From: Streptomyces spiramyceticus
GTDB taxonomy: Bacteria; Actinomycetota; Actinomycetes; Streptomycetales; Streptomycetaceae
DNA: 64,000 bases
NCBI RefSeq assembly: GCF_028807635.1
Contig: NZ_JARBAX010000001.1
Span: 4,203,501 to 4,267,500, forward strand
Direction: 5' to 3'
Shown piece by piece: positions 1 to 8,246 of the stretch (its first letter is position 1; the number at the start of each line of letters is the position of its first letter). The notes beneath the pieces were generated by a model. That model was not told the DNA's origin and ran no database searches. It saw nothing but the letters and a program-made list of their open reading frames with translations. The translations under genes were made by a program, and so were the position numbers.

Positions 1-413
1 GCAAGCCAGTCAGGTACAGGCTCCTTGGACGGCTGAGCGCGCGATGTTACGTCCCCGGCCAGCCGCCCGAGCCGCTCGATCACATGGGTGAGGCGAGTGA
101 ATTCGGGCCGACTGCTTCCAGCCTCTCTGACCCTGGCGGTGGCTTCCGCGTATACCTCTGCATCGGCGCGGGCTCCTACTGCCCACACCTCGCAGATCTC
201 CACCGACTTGTCCTCGGTAATCCGGTAGACCACGCGCCACGTGTTCCGGCCTACAACAAGTTTCCTGTAGCCGGTGAGTTCCCCTCCAAGCGGGTAACCC
301 GCAGCGGGCTCCTCTTCCAGGAGGAGAACCTTCTTGAGAACCTTCGGGACCGCCTCTGGGCCGATCCGCCTCAAGTCATCGATCGCGGCGTCGGTGAAAG
401 TGATCTCTGCCAT
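1..413 (-). CDS. RelE/ParE-family toxin, C-terminus cut by the window edge
   Basis: The frame starts at the ATG read from 413 and stays open to the window edge, so only the end is missing. The start reads MAEITFTDAAIDDLRRIG, and a central stretch (YRKLVVGRNTWRVVYRI) has the basic beta-strand pattern of RelE/ParE toxins. These are ribosome-dependent mRNA interferases or gyrase poisons; which one cannot be told here. It lies 3 nt after the antitoxin stop, so the two are probably translationally coupled. At about 137 visible residues it is longer than a minimal RelE (about 90), with an extra C-terminal helical region. Confidence 0.8.
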   Translation of the reverse strand, partial: MAEITFTDAAIDDLRRIGPEAVPKVLKKVLLLEEEPAAGYPLGGELTGYRKLVVGRNTWRVVYRITEDKSVEICEVWAVGARADAEVYAEATARVREAGSSRPEFTRLTHVIERLGRLAGDVTSRAQPSKEPVPDWL

Positions 414-416
414 CGA

Positions 417-725
417 TCACTCGTCGTCAGGCAGCGCTGTCAGAGACTCGCGTGTGTGTCCGAAGGCATTGAGGACATCATCGAGCGGAGTCCGACGCCC
501 GGTGTCGGTCACGCTGCGTGCGAGTACCAGGGCCAGATCGCGAAGATCGGCAGCGGCTTCCTCGAGCTCGTCAAGTCGGCTGATGCTGACAACGGCGGCC
601 ACGCGTTCCTTGTGGCGCGTGACGACAATGCCAGAACCCTGTTCTGCGTCGGCTACGAGTCCCGGGACGCCGCGCCGTGTCGCCTCGGTGACGCTCAATT
701 CGTGGGCATCGTGCAGCACAGTCAT
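417..725 (-). CDS. Phd/YefM-family antitoxin
   Basis: The 102-residue protein begins MTVLHDAHELSVTEATRRG and contains GIVVTRHKERVAAVVS, the strand-helix pattern of Phd/YefM antitoxins (N-terminal DNA-binding fold, C-terminal toxin-wrapping segment rich in acidic residues, ending LPDDE). It precedes the RelE/ParE-like toxin by 3 nt, the usual antitoxin-first order. Family members neutralise the toxin and repress their own promoter, which fits the TGTACA palindrome just upstream. Only 3 acidic residues close the C-terminus, so the toxin-binding helix is probably residues 60-95. Confidence 0.85.
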   Translation of the reverse strand: MTVLHDAHELSVTEATRRGVPGLVADAEQGSGIVVTRHKERVAAVVSISRLDELEEAAADLRDLALVLARSVTDTGRRTPLDDVLNAFGHTRESLTALPDDE

Positions 726-733
726 AAGAGAAA

Positions 734-753
734 CTGTACAGAAAACTATATAG
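734..753. promoter_or_regulatory. Twin palindromes upstream of the antitoxin, likely autoregulatory operator
   Basis: Two perfect 8-bp palindromes, CTGTACAG (734-741) and CTATATAG (746-753), lie 9 and 21 bp upstream of the antitoxin ATG in an AT-rich patch. The first holds the TGTACA core described for YefM operators in E. coli. The second overlaps a plausible -10 box on the minus strand. Binding by the antitoxin is inferred. Confidence 0.55.
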
Positions 754-828
754 ATTCGCCAGGGGGCTTACGTCAGCCGTCAGTCGGGGTGATCCCTGTC
801 GGGCACGAGCTGCCGTCCGACGAGGTGC

Positions 829-1491
829 TCAGCCCTCCGCCTTCGCCACCCCGATCGGGCAGCTCACGCCCGTCCCCCCGATCCCGCAGTACCCCGCCGG
901 GTTCTTGTCCAGGTACTGCTGGTGGTACGGCTCCGCAGGCCAGAACGGGCGGCCCTCCGCCGGGAGGATTTCCGTCGTGATCGTGCCGTGGCCCGAGCCC
1001 GTCAGGACCTTCTGGTACGCCTCGCGGGACGCCTCGGCTGCTGCTGCCTGGGCGGGGGTGTGGGTGTAGATCGCCGAGCGGTACTGCGTGCCTACGTCGT
1101 TGCCCTGGCGGAAGCCCTGGGTGGGGTTGTGGTTCTCCCAGAAGATCTTCAGCAGCTGCTCGTACGAGACGACCGACGGGTCGAAGACGACGCGCACCGC
1201 CTCCGTGTGGCCCGTCAGGCCCGAGCAGGCTTCCTCGTACGCCGGATTCTCGGTGTAGCCGCCCTGGTAGCCGACGAGCGTCGTCCAGACGCCCTCCGCC
1301 TGCCAGAACTTCCGCTCGGCACCCCAGAAACAGCCCATGCCGAAGTCGGCGATCTCCAGACCGTCGGGGTACGGGCCCACCAGCGGGTTGCCGAGGACGG
1401 TGTGGCGGGAGGGGACCTGGAACTCGGGGGTCGAGCGGCCTTTCAGGGCCTGTTCCGGGGTGGGGAGCTGGGGGGTGCGGCCGAAGAACAT
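829..1491 (-). CDS. msrA: Peptide-methionine (S)-S-oxide reductase MsrA
   Basis: A 220-residue enzyme that reduces methionine-S-sulfoxide in oxidised proteins, using thioredoxin. The family signature GCFWGAE is at residues 53-59 with catalytic Cys54. Downstream motifs [18 protein letters not shown] and [20 protein letters not shown] are typical. The C-terminal stretch has one further Cys pair ([15 protein letters not shown]) that can act as resolving cysteines. The ATG at 1491 fits the usual N-terminal extension of actinobacterial MsrA ([16 protein letters not shown]). It appears monocistronic, 70 bp beyond the neighbouring minus-strand gene. Confidence 0.96.
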   Translation of the reverse strand: MFFGRTPQLPTPEQALKGRSTPEFQVPSRHTVLGNPLVGPYPDGLEIADFGMGCFWGAERKFWQAEGVWTTLVGYQGGYTENPAYEEACSGLTGHTEAVRVVFDPSVVSYEQLLKIFWENHNPTQGFRQGNDVGTQYRSAIYTHTPAQAAAAEASREAYQKVLTGSGHGTITTEILPAEGRPFWPAEPYHQQYLDKNPAGYCGIGGTGVSCPIGVAKAEG

Positions 1492-1561
1492 GCGGTCTCC
1501 TCCTGGGTGGTCTGTGCCTCCCCCTCAACGCCGGGGGAGGGCCGGGGATTCCTGCGCGGCT

Positions 1562-2668
1562 TCATCGCGGCAGCGTCGCCGGGCTCCCGCCGTTCGCCTC
1601 GTAACCCGCCACCGCCAGCGCCCGGTACACCGCGTACTCCGCCGCCGGGTCCGGGCTGTGCGTCCAAGGGAGGGCGCCGACGTGGCCGTCCACGTGCCGC
1701 AGCTGGTCCATCGCCTCCGACCACCGTTCGCACCGTACGAGGAAGAGGACCAGCAGGTGCCGTACGTGCGCCAGCATCGGGTCGTCGGCGCGGGCCGCGT
1801 GCACCGCGAAGAGTGCGCCTTCCACCGCCCGCGTCACCACTGCGCTCTGGTAGAAGCCCCGCACGAGATTGACCTCGGGCAGGTGCTCGTACACCGCGAA
1901 CAGGGGCAGCGCCGCCAGCAGCGACCCCTGCGGCGCACGCGCCGCGGCGGCTGTCGCGAAGGTGTCGGCGGCGTCGCGGGAGCCGTGCCAGTTCTCGCTG
2001 CGGTAGCTCAGTGCCGCCAGGTGCGCGCCCATGTGGGCGGGTGCGCGGTCGATGACCTTGGCCCACAGCTGGTCGAACTCCGGCTCGGAGTAGTGCAGTC
2101 CGCGCGCCACGGCCAGCTCGACGATGTACGGGACCGGGTCGCCGGGGGCGAGCAGCGCCGCCTCGGCGCACACCGTACGGGCCTCCTCCAGGATGATCCG
2201 GAAGTCGTCCGTGCCGGGTGTCGACGTACGCCACGCCTGCTGCACCAGGAACTCCGCGTGCACCTGCGCCCCGCCCGCGTCCTTCGGCGCCTCCGCACGC
2301 CACGACCGCAGCCAGCGCCCGCCCTCGCCGGGCTTCTGCGCCAGCTCCAGCGAGGCGGCCCCGGCGAAGGCCTGCACGCGTTGCCAGCGCAGCTCGCCCT
2401 CCTTGCCGGTCCCGGCCAGCAATTGCGCGGCGGCCCGCCAGTCCTGCGTCTGCTGCACGACTTCCAGTACGTCCTCCAGGTCCTGGTCCGGGCCCGGCAT
2501 CCGGATGTCGAGGTGCTCCTGGCGTACGAAGCCGTAGTCGGCCGGGTCGGCGGCGTCGGGGGCGCCGGGCGAGACCAGCCGGATGCCGCCGGCACGCCTG
2601 CGCAGCACGAAAGGACCGATGATTGCCACCAGCATGCAGACAGCGATCAGGAACCAGAGAATCTCCAT
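1562..2668 (-). CDS. Membrane-anchored protein of unknown function with helical repeats
   Basis: A 368-residue protein starting MEILWFLIAVCMLVAIIGPF: one N-terminal membrane segment followed by basic residues, so the bulk is probably cytoplasmic. The rest is Ala/Leu-rich helix pairs resembling tetratricopeptide or DUF4034-like repeats, with no catalytic motif that I recognise. I chose the ATG at 2668 because the hydrophobic anchor follows directly; an in-frame ATG 126 nt upstream would add residues that run into the promoter of the divergent metB. It is transcribed towards msrA. Confidence 0.75.
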   Translation of the reverse strand: MEILWFLIAVCMLVAIIGPFVLRRRAGGIRLVSPGAPDAADPADYGFVRQEHLDIRMPGPDQDLEDVLEVVQQTQDWRAAAQLLAGTGKEGELRWQRVQAFAGAASLELAQKPGEGGRWLRSWRAEAPKDAGGAQVHAEFLVQQAWRTSTPGTDDFRIILEEARTVCAEAALLAPGDPVPYIVELAVARGLHYSEPEFDQLWAKVIDRAPAHMGAHLAALSYRSENWHGSRDAADTFATAAAARAPQGSLLAALPLFAVYEHLPEVNLVRGFYQSAVVTRAVEGALFAVHAARADDPMLAHVRHLLVLFLVRCERWSEAMDQLRHVDGHVGALPWTHSPDPAAEYAVYRALAVAGYEANGGSPATLPR

Positions 2669-2729
2669 GCATTCATTGTCCCGGACGCCGACGGGAGCCC
2701 GGCGCGCGGACGAACTACGCTCGGGTCTC

Positions 2730-3875
2730 ATGACCGACGACCACAGCTTCGAGACGATCGCGATCCACGCGGGCAACACCGCCGACCCCCTCACGGGCGC
2801 GGTCGTACCGCCGATCTATCAGGTGTCCACGTACAAGCAGGACGGCGTGGGCGGACTGCGCGGCGGCTACGAGTACAGCCGCAGCGCCAACCCCACACGC
2901 ACCGCCCTGGAGCAGAACCTGGCGGCCCTGGAAGGCGGAAGCCTCGGCCTCGCCTTCGCGTCGGGCCTCGCGGCGGAGGACTGCCTCCTGCGGACCCTGC
3001 TGACCCCCGGCGACCATGTGGTCATCCCGAACGACGCGTACGGCGGCACCTTCCGGCTCTTCGCCAAGGTCGTCTCGCGCTGGGGCGTCGACTTCTCGGT
3101 GGCGGACACCTCCGACCCGGCCGCGGTACGTGCCGTCGTCACCCCGAAGACGAAGGCGATCTGGGTCGAGACGCCCTCCAACCCCCTTCTCGGCATCACC
3201 GACATCGCGGCGCTCGCGGCCATAGCGCGCACGGCCGGGGCCCGCCTCGTCGTCGACAACACCTTCGCGAGCCCTTACCTCCAGCAGCCGCTCGCGCTCG
3301 GCGCGGACGTCGTCGTGCACTCGACGACGAAGTACATGGGCGGGCACTCGGACGTCGTCGGCGGCGCGCTGATCGTCAACGACCCCGCGCTGGGGCAGGA
3401 GTTGGCGTACCACCAGAACGCGATGGGTGCGGTCGCCGGGCCCTTCGACGCGTGGCTCGTGCTGCGCGGCATCAAGACGCTGGCCGTACGGATGGACCGC
3501 CACAGCGAGAACGCCGCCCGCGTCGCGGAGATGCTGACCCGGCACCCCAAGGTCACCCAGGTTCTCTACCCGGGCCTGCCCGAACACCCGGGCCACGAGG
3601 TCGCCGCCAAGCAGATGAAGGCGTTCGGCGGCATGGTGTCGTTCCGCGTCCAGGGCGGCGAGGCGGCGGCGGTCGAGGTCTGCAACCGCGCGAAGCTCTT
3701 CACGCTGGGCGAGTCGCTCGGCGGCGTCGAGTCCCTGATCGAGCACCCGGGCCGCATGACGCACGCGTCGGCGGCGGGCTCGCCGCTGGAGGTGCCGTCG
3801 GACCTGGTGCGCGTCTCGGTGGGCATCGAGTCGTGCGACGACCTGCTGGCGGACCTGAAGCAGATGCTGAGCTGA
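2730..3875 (+). CDS. metB: Cystathionine gamma-synthase
   Basis: A 381-residue PLP enzyme of the Cys/Met metabolism family, start MTDDHSFETIAIHAGN. The PLP lysine lies in HSTTKYMGGHSDVVGG, and the PPIYQVSTYKQ and YEYSRSANPTR signatures are present. It condenses O-activated homoserine with cysteine to cystathionine; many actinobacterial homologues also have gamma-lyase activity, and the two cannot be separated by sequence alone. The divergent start 62 bp from the neighbouring membrane protein leaves little room for a shared promoter. The end, SCDDLLADLKQML, is the usual family terminus. Confidence 0.94.
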   Translation: MTDDHSFETIAIHAGNTADPLTGAVVPPIYQVSTYKQDGVGGLRGGYEYSRSANPTRTALEQNLAALEGGSLGLAFASGLAAEDCLLRTLLTPGDHVVIPNDAYGGTFRLFAKVVSRWGVDFSVADTSDPAAVRAVVTPKTKAIWVETPSNPLLGITDIAALAAIARTAGARLVVDNTFASPYLQQPLALGADVVVHSTTKYMGGHSDVVGGALIVNDPALGQELAYHQNAMGAVAGPFDAWLVLRGIKTLAVRMDRHSENAARVAEMLTRHPKVTQVLYPGLPEHPGHEVAAKQMKAFGGMVSFRVQGGEAAAVEVCNRAKLFTLGESLGGVESLIEHPGRMTHASAAGSPLEVPSDLVRVSVGIESCDDLLADLKQMLS

Positions 3876-3951
3876 TTCCCTACGCGCCCGATGCGCGTGT
3901 TCCCGGGATGTGCAGGTGCCCGGTCGGGAGGACTCCCGGCCGGGGCCGGGG

Positions 3952-4143
3952 TCATATGCCGGGCTTCTCGTCCTCCAGGGAGTCCCGGACCATCTGGCGC
4001 AGTTCCGGGCTGTCCTCGTGCTGGTGGACGGAAATCGCGTGCTCGGTGGCCGCCCGTACGACTTCCTCTTCCTCACCGGCGATTCTGAGGGTGCAGTTCA
4101 TGACGCTGGGGGCCTTGCGGCAGTCGGCGACTTTCCTGGTCAT
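3952..4143 (-). CDS. DUF1059-family small protein
   Basis: A 63-residue protein, MTRKVADCRKAPSVMNCTLRIAG. It matches the DUF1059 pattern: short, two cysteines (DCRKAPS, MNCTL), then a conserved helix with E(V/A)VRAATEHAISVHQH and a charged end. Function of the family is unknown. The ATG at 4143 is preceded by GAGGTCACC, an acceptable ribosome site. It lies alone between metB (convergent) and a sigma-factor-like pair. Confidence 0.82.
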   Translation of the reverse strand: MTRKVADCRKAPSVMNCTLRIAGEEEEVVRAATEHAISVHQHEDSPELRQMVRDSLEDEKPGI

Positions 4144-4215
4144 GGTGACCTCCTCGGCTCGCTGTACACGGCTCCGTCTCAGGATAGATCCGGGCGAACC
4201 GGTCTGTACCGGTCC

Positions 4216-4467
4216 CTACCACCCCTCCAGCGGCGGCGCGACGTCCGACGGAGGCACCACCCACGGCTGCTCGACCGACGCCCACACCAGGAACGCCACC
4301 ACCGCCACCACGAGCAGCAGCCACATCACCTGCCGCGCCACCGCCCGCCGCCGCAGCATCCGCGCCCCGCGCTCGGCCGCGCGCACGGCCAGATCCGCCG
4401 GGACCGGCGGGTGCGTGCCTTCCAGCATCCGCCGGACCTCGTCCTGCTTACGGTCGGGCAGGCTCAC
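4216..4467 (-). CDS. Small single-span membrane protein, partner of the sigma-factor-like gene
   Basis: An 83-residue protein starting at a GTG that overlaps the upstream stop codon (GTGA, 4464-4467), so it is translationally coupled to the sigma-like gene. It has a cytoplasmic N-terminal part (LPDRKQDEVRRMLEG), an Arg-rich stretch, one membrane helix (QVMWLLLVVAVVAFLVWA), and a short extracytoplasmic tail. The size and topology suit a minimal membrane anti-sigma factor, but no zinc-binding HxxxCxxC motif is present, so the role is inferred from position only. Confidence 0.72.
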   Translation of the reverse strand: MSLPDRKQDEVRRMLEGTHPPVPADLAVRAAERGARMLRRRAVARQVMWLLLVVAVVAFLVWASVEQPWVVPPSDVAPPLEGW

Positions 4468-4964
4468 GGCGTCACAGCCTTCGGAAACGGCGCCGCCTGC
4501 GCGGGCGGCTTGCTGCGCATCGTGGCGATCGCCCGGGAGCAGATCGCCCGGACCCGCTCCGCCGGCAGCCCGATCTGCGCGGCGGCCTGCTCCTCGGCCA
4601 CGCCTTCGTACAGGCGCAGGACCAGGATCAGCCGCTCCTGCGGAGTCAGCCGCTCCAGCACACCGCCACCGGCGACGTGCCACCGGCGGACAAATACGCG
4701 GTGGTAGCGCCACGCGCCGCGGGCGAACCGGGTCGCGAGTTCCTGACGGGTGCGGTCGTACGGGTCCTCGCCGCGCAGCCGGTCCCAGTCCGCGTACGTA
4801 CGCGAAAGGGCCGCCGTCAGCAGCCGCTGCGCACGCGCGTTGTCCGACGGCGGCTCGGCCGTCAGCAGCGTGGCGGCATGGAGCAGCCGTCCTGCCGCGC
4901 CCGCGACGAACGCCTCGAACTCCCGGGCCCTGCGGCGTTGCTGAACCGCCTGCCGCTCTCGCAC
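4464..4964 (-). CDS. SigE-like / RNA polymerase sigma-70 region 4 protein
   Basis: A 166-residue protein with Arg-rich N-terminus (MRERQAVQQRRRAREFEAF). The C-terminal half holds a sigma region 4-type helix-turn-helix: LTPQERLILVLRLYEGVAEE followed by AAAQIGLPAERVRAICSRAI. Region 2 is poorly conserved, so it may be a sigma-like regulator rather than a fully active ECF sigma factor. It is co-transcribed with the overlapping membrane gene at 4216-4467. The start at 4964 is the first ATG of the frame. Confidence 0.75.
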   Translation of the reverse strand: MRERQAVQQRRRAREFEAFVAGAAGRLLHAATLLTAEPPSDNARAQRLLTAALSRTYADWDRLRGEDPYDRTRQELATRFARGAWRYHRVFVRRWHVAGGGVLERLTPQERLILVLRLYEGVAEEQAAAQIGLPAERVRAICSRAIATMRSKPPAQAAPFPKAVTP

Positions 4965-4996
4965 GCCCTCATATCAGGCCAGGAACAGGGCCCGGG

Positions 4997-5569
4997 TCAA
5001 GAGGTCGGCGGCACCTCGGACGAGGCATCGGCGGAGGCGTCGGAGGCGTCGGCGTCGGCGTCAGCGCCCGCCTCCGGCCCGGCGTCGCCGCCCGCCGCGC
5101 TCTGGCGTGCCGAGAGCGCGGAATTGAACCGGGTGAGCAGCGTGCAGAAGGAATCGCGCTCCTCCGGGCTCCACCCCTCCGTGACCTGCGCCATCAGCTC
5201 GCGCCGCGACGACCGCACCTCGTCGAGCCGCGCCTGGCCGCGCGGTGACAGCTGGAGCACGACCGCGCGGCCGTCCTCCGGGTGCGACGTGCGCTTGACC
5301 AGGCCCGTGTCGACGAGCGGTGCGACCTGCCTGGTCACTGTGGAGGAGTCGATCCCCATGCCCGCGGCGAGTGCCTTGACGCCCATCGGGCCTTCCTGGT
5401 CGAGCCGGTTGAGCAGCAGGTAGGCCGCGCGGTCCATGGAGTTGCGGACCTGGCCCACGCCGCCGAGCCTGGTCTGCTCGGCGCGGCGGGCGAAGACGGC
5501 CACCTGGTGCTGGAGGGCATCGAGGAGGCCGGTGTCCGGATCAGTCGTCATGTCCTGGGAAGTGGGCAT
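4997..5569 (-). CDS. MarR-family transcriptional regulator with Asp/Ala-rich tail
   Basis: A 190-residue regulator, start MPTSQDMTTDPDTGLLDAL. Residues about 45-135 form the MarR winged helix: GVKALAAGMGIDSSTVTRQV is the recognition helix and VKRTSHPEDGRAVVLQLS the wing with the conserved DxR. The C-terminus is unusual, an acidic low-complexity run of Ala/Asp (GADADADASDASADASSE) encoded by a short repeat. I chose the ATG at 5569 because upstream in-frame residues look non-coding. It diverges from ilvA with 146 bp between. Confidence 0.88.
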   Translation of the reverse strand: MPTSQDMTTDPDTGLLDALQHQVAVFARRAEQTRLGGVGQVRNSMDRAAYLLLNRLDQEGPMGVKALAAGMGIDSSTVTRQVAPLVDTGLVKRTSHPEDGRAVVLQLSPRGQARLDEVRSSRRELMAQVTEGWSPEERDSFCTLLTRFNSALSARQSAAGGDAGPEAGADADADASDASADASSEVPPTS

Positions 5570-5715
5570 GGCTGGGGGCTCTCTTCGTGCGGTGGTCGGT
5601 TTGGTGGGGGACAGAGTACGCGGATGGCAGCGGGCGCGTACCGGCGCTGCGCAAACCCGTGTCAAGGCCTGGACCCGGGCGGCCGGAAGAGCGGTGAGCT
5701 GGGAGACTTGCGGTC

Positions 5716-6945
5716 ATGAGCTTCCGTACGCCCGACCCCTTGCGCACCGTCATTCTCGACGACATCAGGGGTGCGCAGAAGATGCTCTCGGGTGTGGCCA
5801 GGACCACCGCGATGGAAGGCAGCCGCTACCTGTCGCAGCTGGTGGGATCCCCTGTCCACTTCAAGTGCGAGAACCTCCAGCGGACCGGTTCCTTCAAGCT
5901 GCGCGGCGCGTACGTAAGGATCGCCGGGCTGTCCCCCGAGCAGCGCGCGGCGGGCGTCGTCGCCGCCAGCGCGGGCAACCACGCGCAGGGCGTCGCACTG
6001 GCGTCCACGCTTCTCGGCGTACGGTCCACGGTCTTCATGCCGGTCGGGGCGCCCCTGCCGAAGGTCGCAGCGACGCGGGAGTACGGCGCCGAGGTGCGGA
6101 TGCACGGACAGGTGGTCGACGAGACACTGGCCGCCGCCCAGCGGTACGCCGACGACACGGGCGCCGTCTTCATCCACCCCTTCGATCACCCCGACATCAT
6201 CGCGGGGCAGGGCACGGTGGGCCTGGAGATCCTGGAGCAGTGCCCGGAGGTAGGGACGATCCTCGTGGGTGTCGGCGGCGGCGGCCTCGCCGCGGGCATC
6301 GCGGTCGCCATCAAGTCGCTGCGTCCCGATGTGAGGGTCGTCGGCGTACAGGCGGAAGGCGCGGCCAGTTATCCGCCGTCCCTGGCCGCCGGCCGGCCGG
6401 TGACTATCGAGACGGCGCAGACGATGGCGGACGGCATCAAGGTCGGGCGCCCGGGCGACGTACCCTTCGCGATCATCAATCAGCTGCTCGACGGCGTCGT
6501 CACGGTGTCGGAGGACGACCTGTCGAGTGCGCTGCTGCTCTGCCTGGAGCGGGCGAAGCTGGTCGTCGAACCGGCCGGCGCGAGCCCGGTCGCGGCGCTG
6601 CTGAGCAGGCCGGACGCCTTCGAGGGGCCGGTGGTCGCGGTGCTGTCGGGCGGCAATGTCGACCCGGTGCTGATGCAGCGGATCCTGCGCCACGGCATGG
6701 CGGCGGCGGGCCGTTACCTGTCGCTGCGGCTGCGCCTCGCGGACCGGCCGGGCGCGCTGGCCGCACTCCTCGCGGCGTTGTCGGTGGTCGACGCCAACGT
6801 GCTCGATGTGGGTCACGTACGGACCGATCCGCGGCTGGGACTTACGGAAGTCGAGGTGGAGTTGCACCTGGAGACGAAGGGCCCCGAGCACTGCTCGGAG
6901 GTCAGGGCGGCGCTGCGGGAAGCGGGCTACACGGTGATGACCTGA
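5716..6945 (+). CDS. ilvA: Threonine ammonia-lyase (threonine dehydratase)
   Basis: A 409-residue fold-type II PLP enzyme that makes 2-oxobutanoate from threonine, the first committed step to isoleucine. The PLP lysine is in RTGSFKLRGA, the phosphate-binding glycine loop in VGVGGGGLAAG, and the substrate loop in SAGNHAQG. The end carries a single ACT-like domain (about 330-409, SLRLRLADRPGALAALLAAL), as in the short form of the enzyme, so either biosynthetic or catabolic use is possible. It ends 90 bp before a strong bidirectional terminator. Confidence 0.94.
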   Translation: MSFRTPDPLRTVILDDIRGAQKMLSGVARTTAMEGSRYLSQLVGSPVHFKCENLQRTGSFKLRGAYVRIAGLSPEQRAAGVVAASAGNHAQGVALASTLLGVRSTVFMPVGAPLPKVAATREYGAEVRMHGQVVDETLAAAQRYADDTGAVFIHPFDHPDIIAGQGTVGLEILEQCPEVGTILVGVGGGGLAAGIAVAIKSLRPDVRVVGVQAEGAASYPPSLAAGRPVTIETAQTMADGIKVGRPGDVPFAIINQLLDGVVTVSEDDLSSALLLCLERAKLVVEPAGASPVAALLSRPDAFEGPVVAVLSGGNVDPVLMQRILRHGMAAAGRYLSLRLRLADRPGALAALLAALSVVDANVLDVGHVRTDPRLGLTEVEVELHLETKGPEHCSEVRAALREAGYTVMT

Positions 6946-7035
6946 GGGGTTCCTGCCCCTGGGGGCCATGGGGCTGTGGGGGGATCCGGCGGTCGGCTGC
7001 GTTTTGAGGGGCCGAGCCGTCCCTGCACAGACGAA

Positions 7036-7062
7036 GCCCCCGGCCGGAAACCGGCCGGGGGC
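7036..7062. terminator. Bidirectional terminator between ilvA and greA
   Basis: A perfect 12-bp GC stem (arms 7036-7047 and 7051-7062) with an AAA loop lies between the convergent ilvA and greA genes, 90 bp after one stop and 28 bp after the other. Confidence 0.85.
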
Positions 7063-7090
7063 ATTCGCGCCGTATGTCTGACTGACCGGC

Positions 7091-7588
7091 TCAGGCCCGG
7101 TACGGCACGGCGTCGAGGATCCTCACCGAAGCCTTCTTGCCGTTCGGCATCTCGTACTGCGCGTCCTCGCCGACCTTCTTGCCGTTCACGCCGGTGCCCA
7201 GCGGGGACTGCGGCGAGTACGTCTCGACATCCGAGCTCGCGTACTCGCGGGAGGCGAGCAGGAACGTCATCGTGTCGTCCTCGTCGCCGTCGAAGGCGAT
7301 CTTGACGACCATGCCGGGGGCCACGACGCCGCTGGCCGTGGGCGCCTCGCCGACCTTCGCGTTCTCCAGGAGCTGGGTCAGTTGCCGTACACGGAGCTCT
7401 TGCTTGCCCTGCTCCTCCTTGGCCGCGTGGTACCCGCCGTTCTCGCGCAGGTCACCTTCCTCGCGGGCGGCCGCGATCTTGCCGGCAATCTCCGTGCGTG
7501 CGGGACCCGACAGGTACTCCAGCTCGGCCTTGAGCTGGTCGTACGCCTCCTGGGTCAGCCAGGTGACGCTCTCGCTGGTCTGGGTCAC
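7091..7588 (-). CDS. greA: Transcription elongation factor GreA
   Basis: A 165-residue factor that stimulates RNA cleavage by backtracked RNA polymerase. The N-terminal coiled coil includes LTQEAYDQLKAELEYL and AREEGDLRENGGYHAAKEEQG, with the acidic tip residues (EEGD/ENGGY) that act in the secondary channel. The C-terminal FKBP-like domain includes SPLGTGVNGKKVGE. The GTG start at 7588 is chosen because GAGGAG lies 6-7 nt upstream; the longer in-frame ATG 30 nt upstream lacks such a site. Confidence 0.95.
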   Translation of the reverse strand: MTQTSESVTWLTQEAYDQLKAELEYLSGPARTEIAGKIAAAREEGDLRENGGYHAAKEEQGKQELRVRQLTQLLENAKVGEAPTASGVVAPGMVVKIAFDGDEDDTMTFLLASREYASSDVETYSPQSPLGTGVNGKKVGEDAQYEMPNGKKASVRILDAVPYRA

Positions 7589-7730
7589 AGGTGCTCCTCG
7601 TCGGTACTGGGAATACAAAGCATCGCCCTACCCAGAAGCATGTGCCTCCACGGGCGGGCGAAACCACGAGCCTAACAATTCAGGCGGCGAAGGGGGAGGA
7701 GGAAAACCCTCCGATACACATCATCGCAGG

Positions 7731-8150
7731 TCAGCCCGTAGAACCGCTGTCGACCGTGCAGCCTGTCAGCTCCGTGCTGGTCGCCCTGGCCGTCGTACGC
7801 ACGGTGTAGATCTCGTCGAGCCGGGCGGTGGCCTTCTCGTCGATACGGACGTCCCTGCGGCCCACCTCGGCGCCGCTCTCCGCCATCGAGCGCAGCGTGC
7901 ACGTGCCGGTCGCGTCCGCGTCCTTGCGCACTTCGAGGTGCACCTTGACCTCGGTGTCCGAGACGGTGTCGAACTTGATGACCTCGGCGCTGATCTTCTG
8001 GCCTGTGACGTAGTCGTAGCCGAACCAGCCGATCATCCCCAGGAACAGCACGCCGAGCACGGCGCCCGCGATCTTGATCTTGCGGTCCGCGCGTTCGTCC
8101 GCCGAGCGGCCGTAGCGCCCCTCGGGGGTGGACTGGCGTACCGCGGTCAT
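7731..8150 (-). CDS. DUF4307 membrane protein
   Basis: A 139-residue protein with a cytoplasmic Arg-rich start (PEGRYGRSADERADRKIK), one membrane helix (IAGAVLGVLFLGMIGWFGY) and an extracytoplasmic beta-rich domain with two Cys (GTCTLRS, LTGCTV) that could form a disulfide. This is the DUF4307 architecture, found beside mca in actinobacteria. The ATG at 8150 follows GGAGGAAAG. It diverges from mca with 96 bp between. Confidence 0.88.
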   Translation of the reverse strand: MTAVRQSTPEGRYGRSADERADRKIKIAGAVLGVLFLGMIGWFGYDYVTGQKISAEVIKFDTVSDTEVKVHLEVRKDADATGTCTLRSMAESGAEVGRRDVRIDEKATARLDEIYTVRTTARATSTELTGCTVDSGSTG

Positions 8151-8246
8151 GATCTTTCCTCCTGGGGCAGGGCTTCGGAATTTTCCCGCCCCCGATTCGG
8201 TCACTATAGAAGCCGCTTATTGCGCCGAATCACTGAGGATCGAGTC

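Noticed and set aside
1337..5248. A very long open frame (about 1300 codons) on the plus strand
   Set aside because: It runs antisense through several well-supported genes; high-GC codon bias opens such frames, and its residues are Arg/Pro/Gly-rich without domains.
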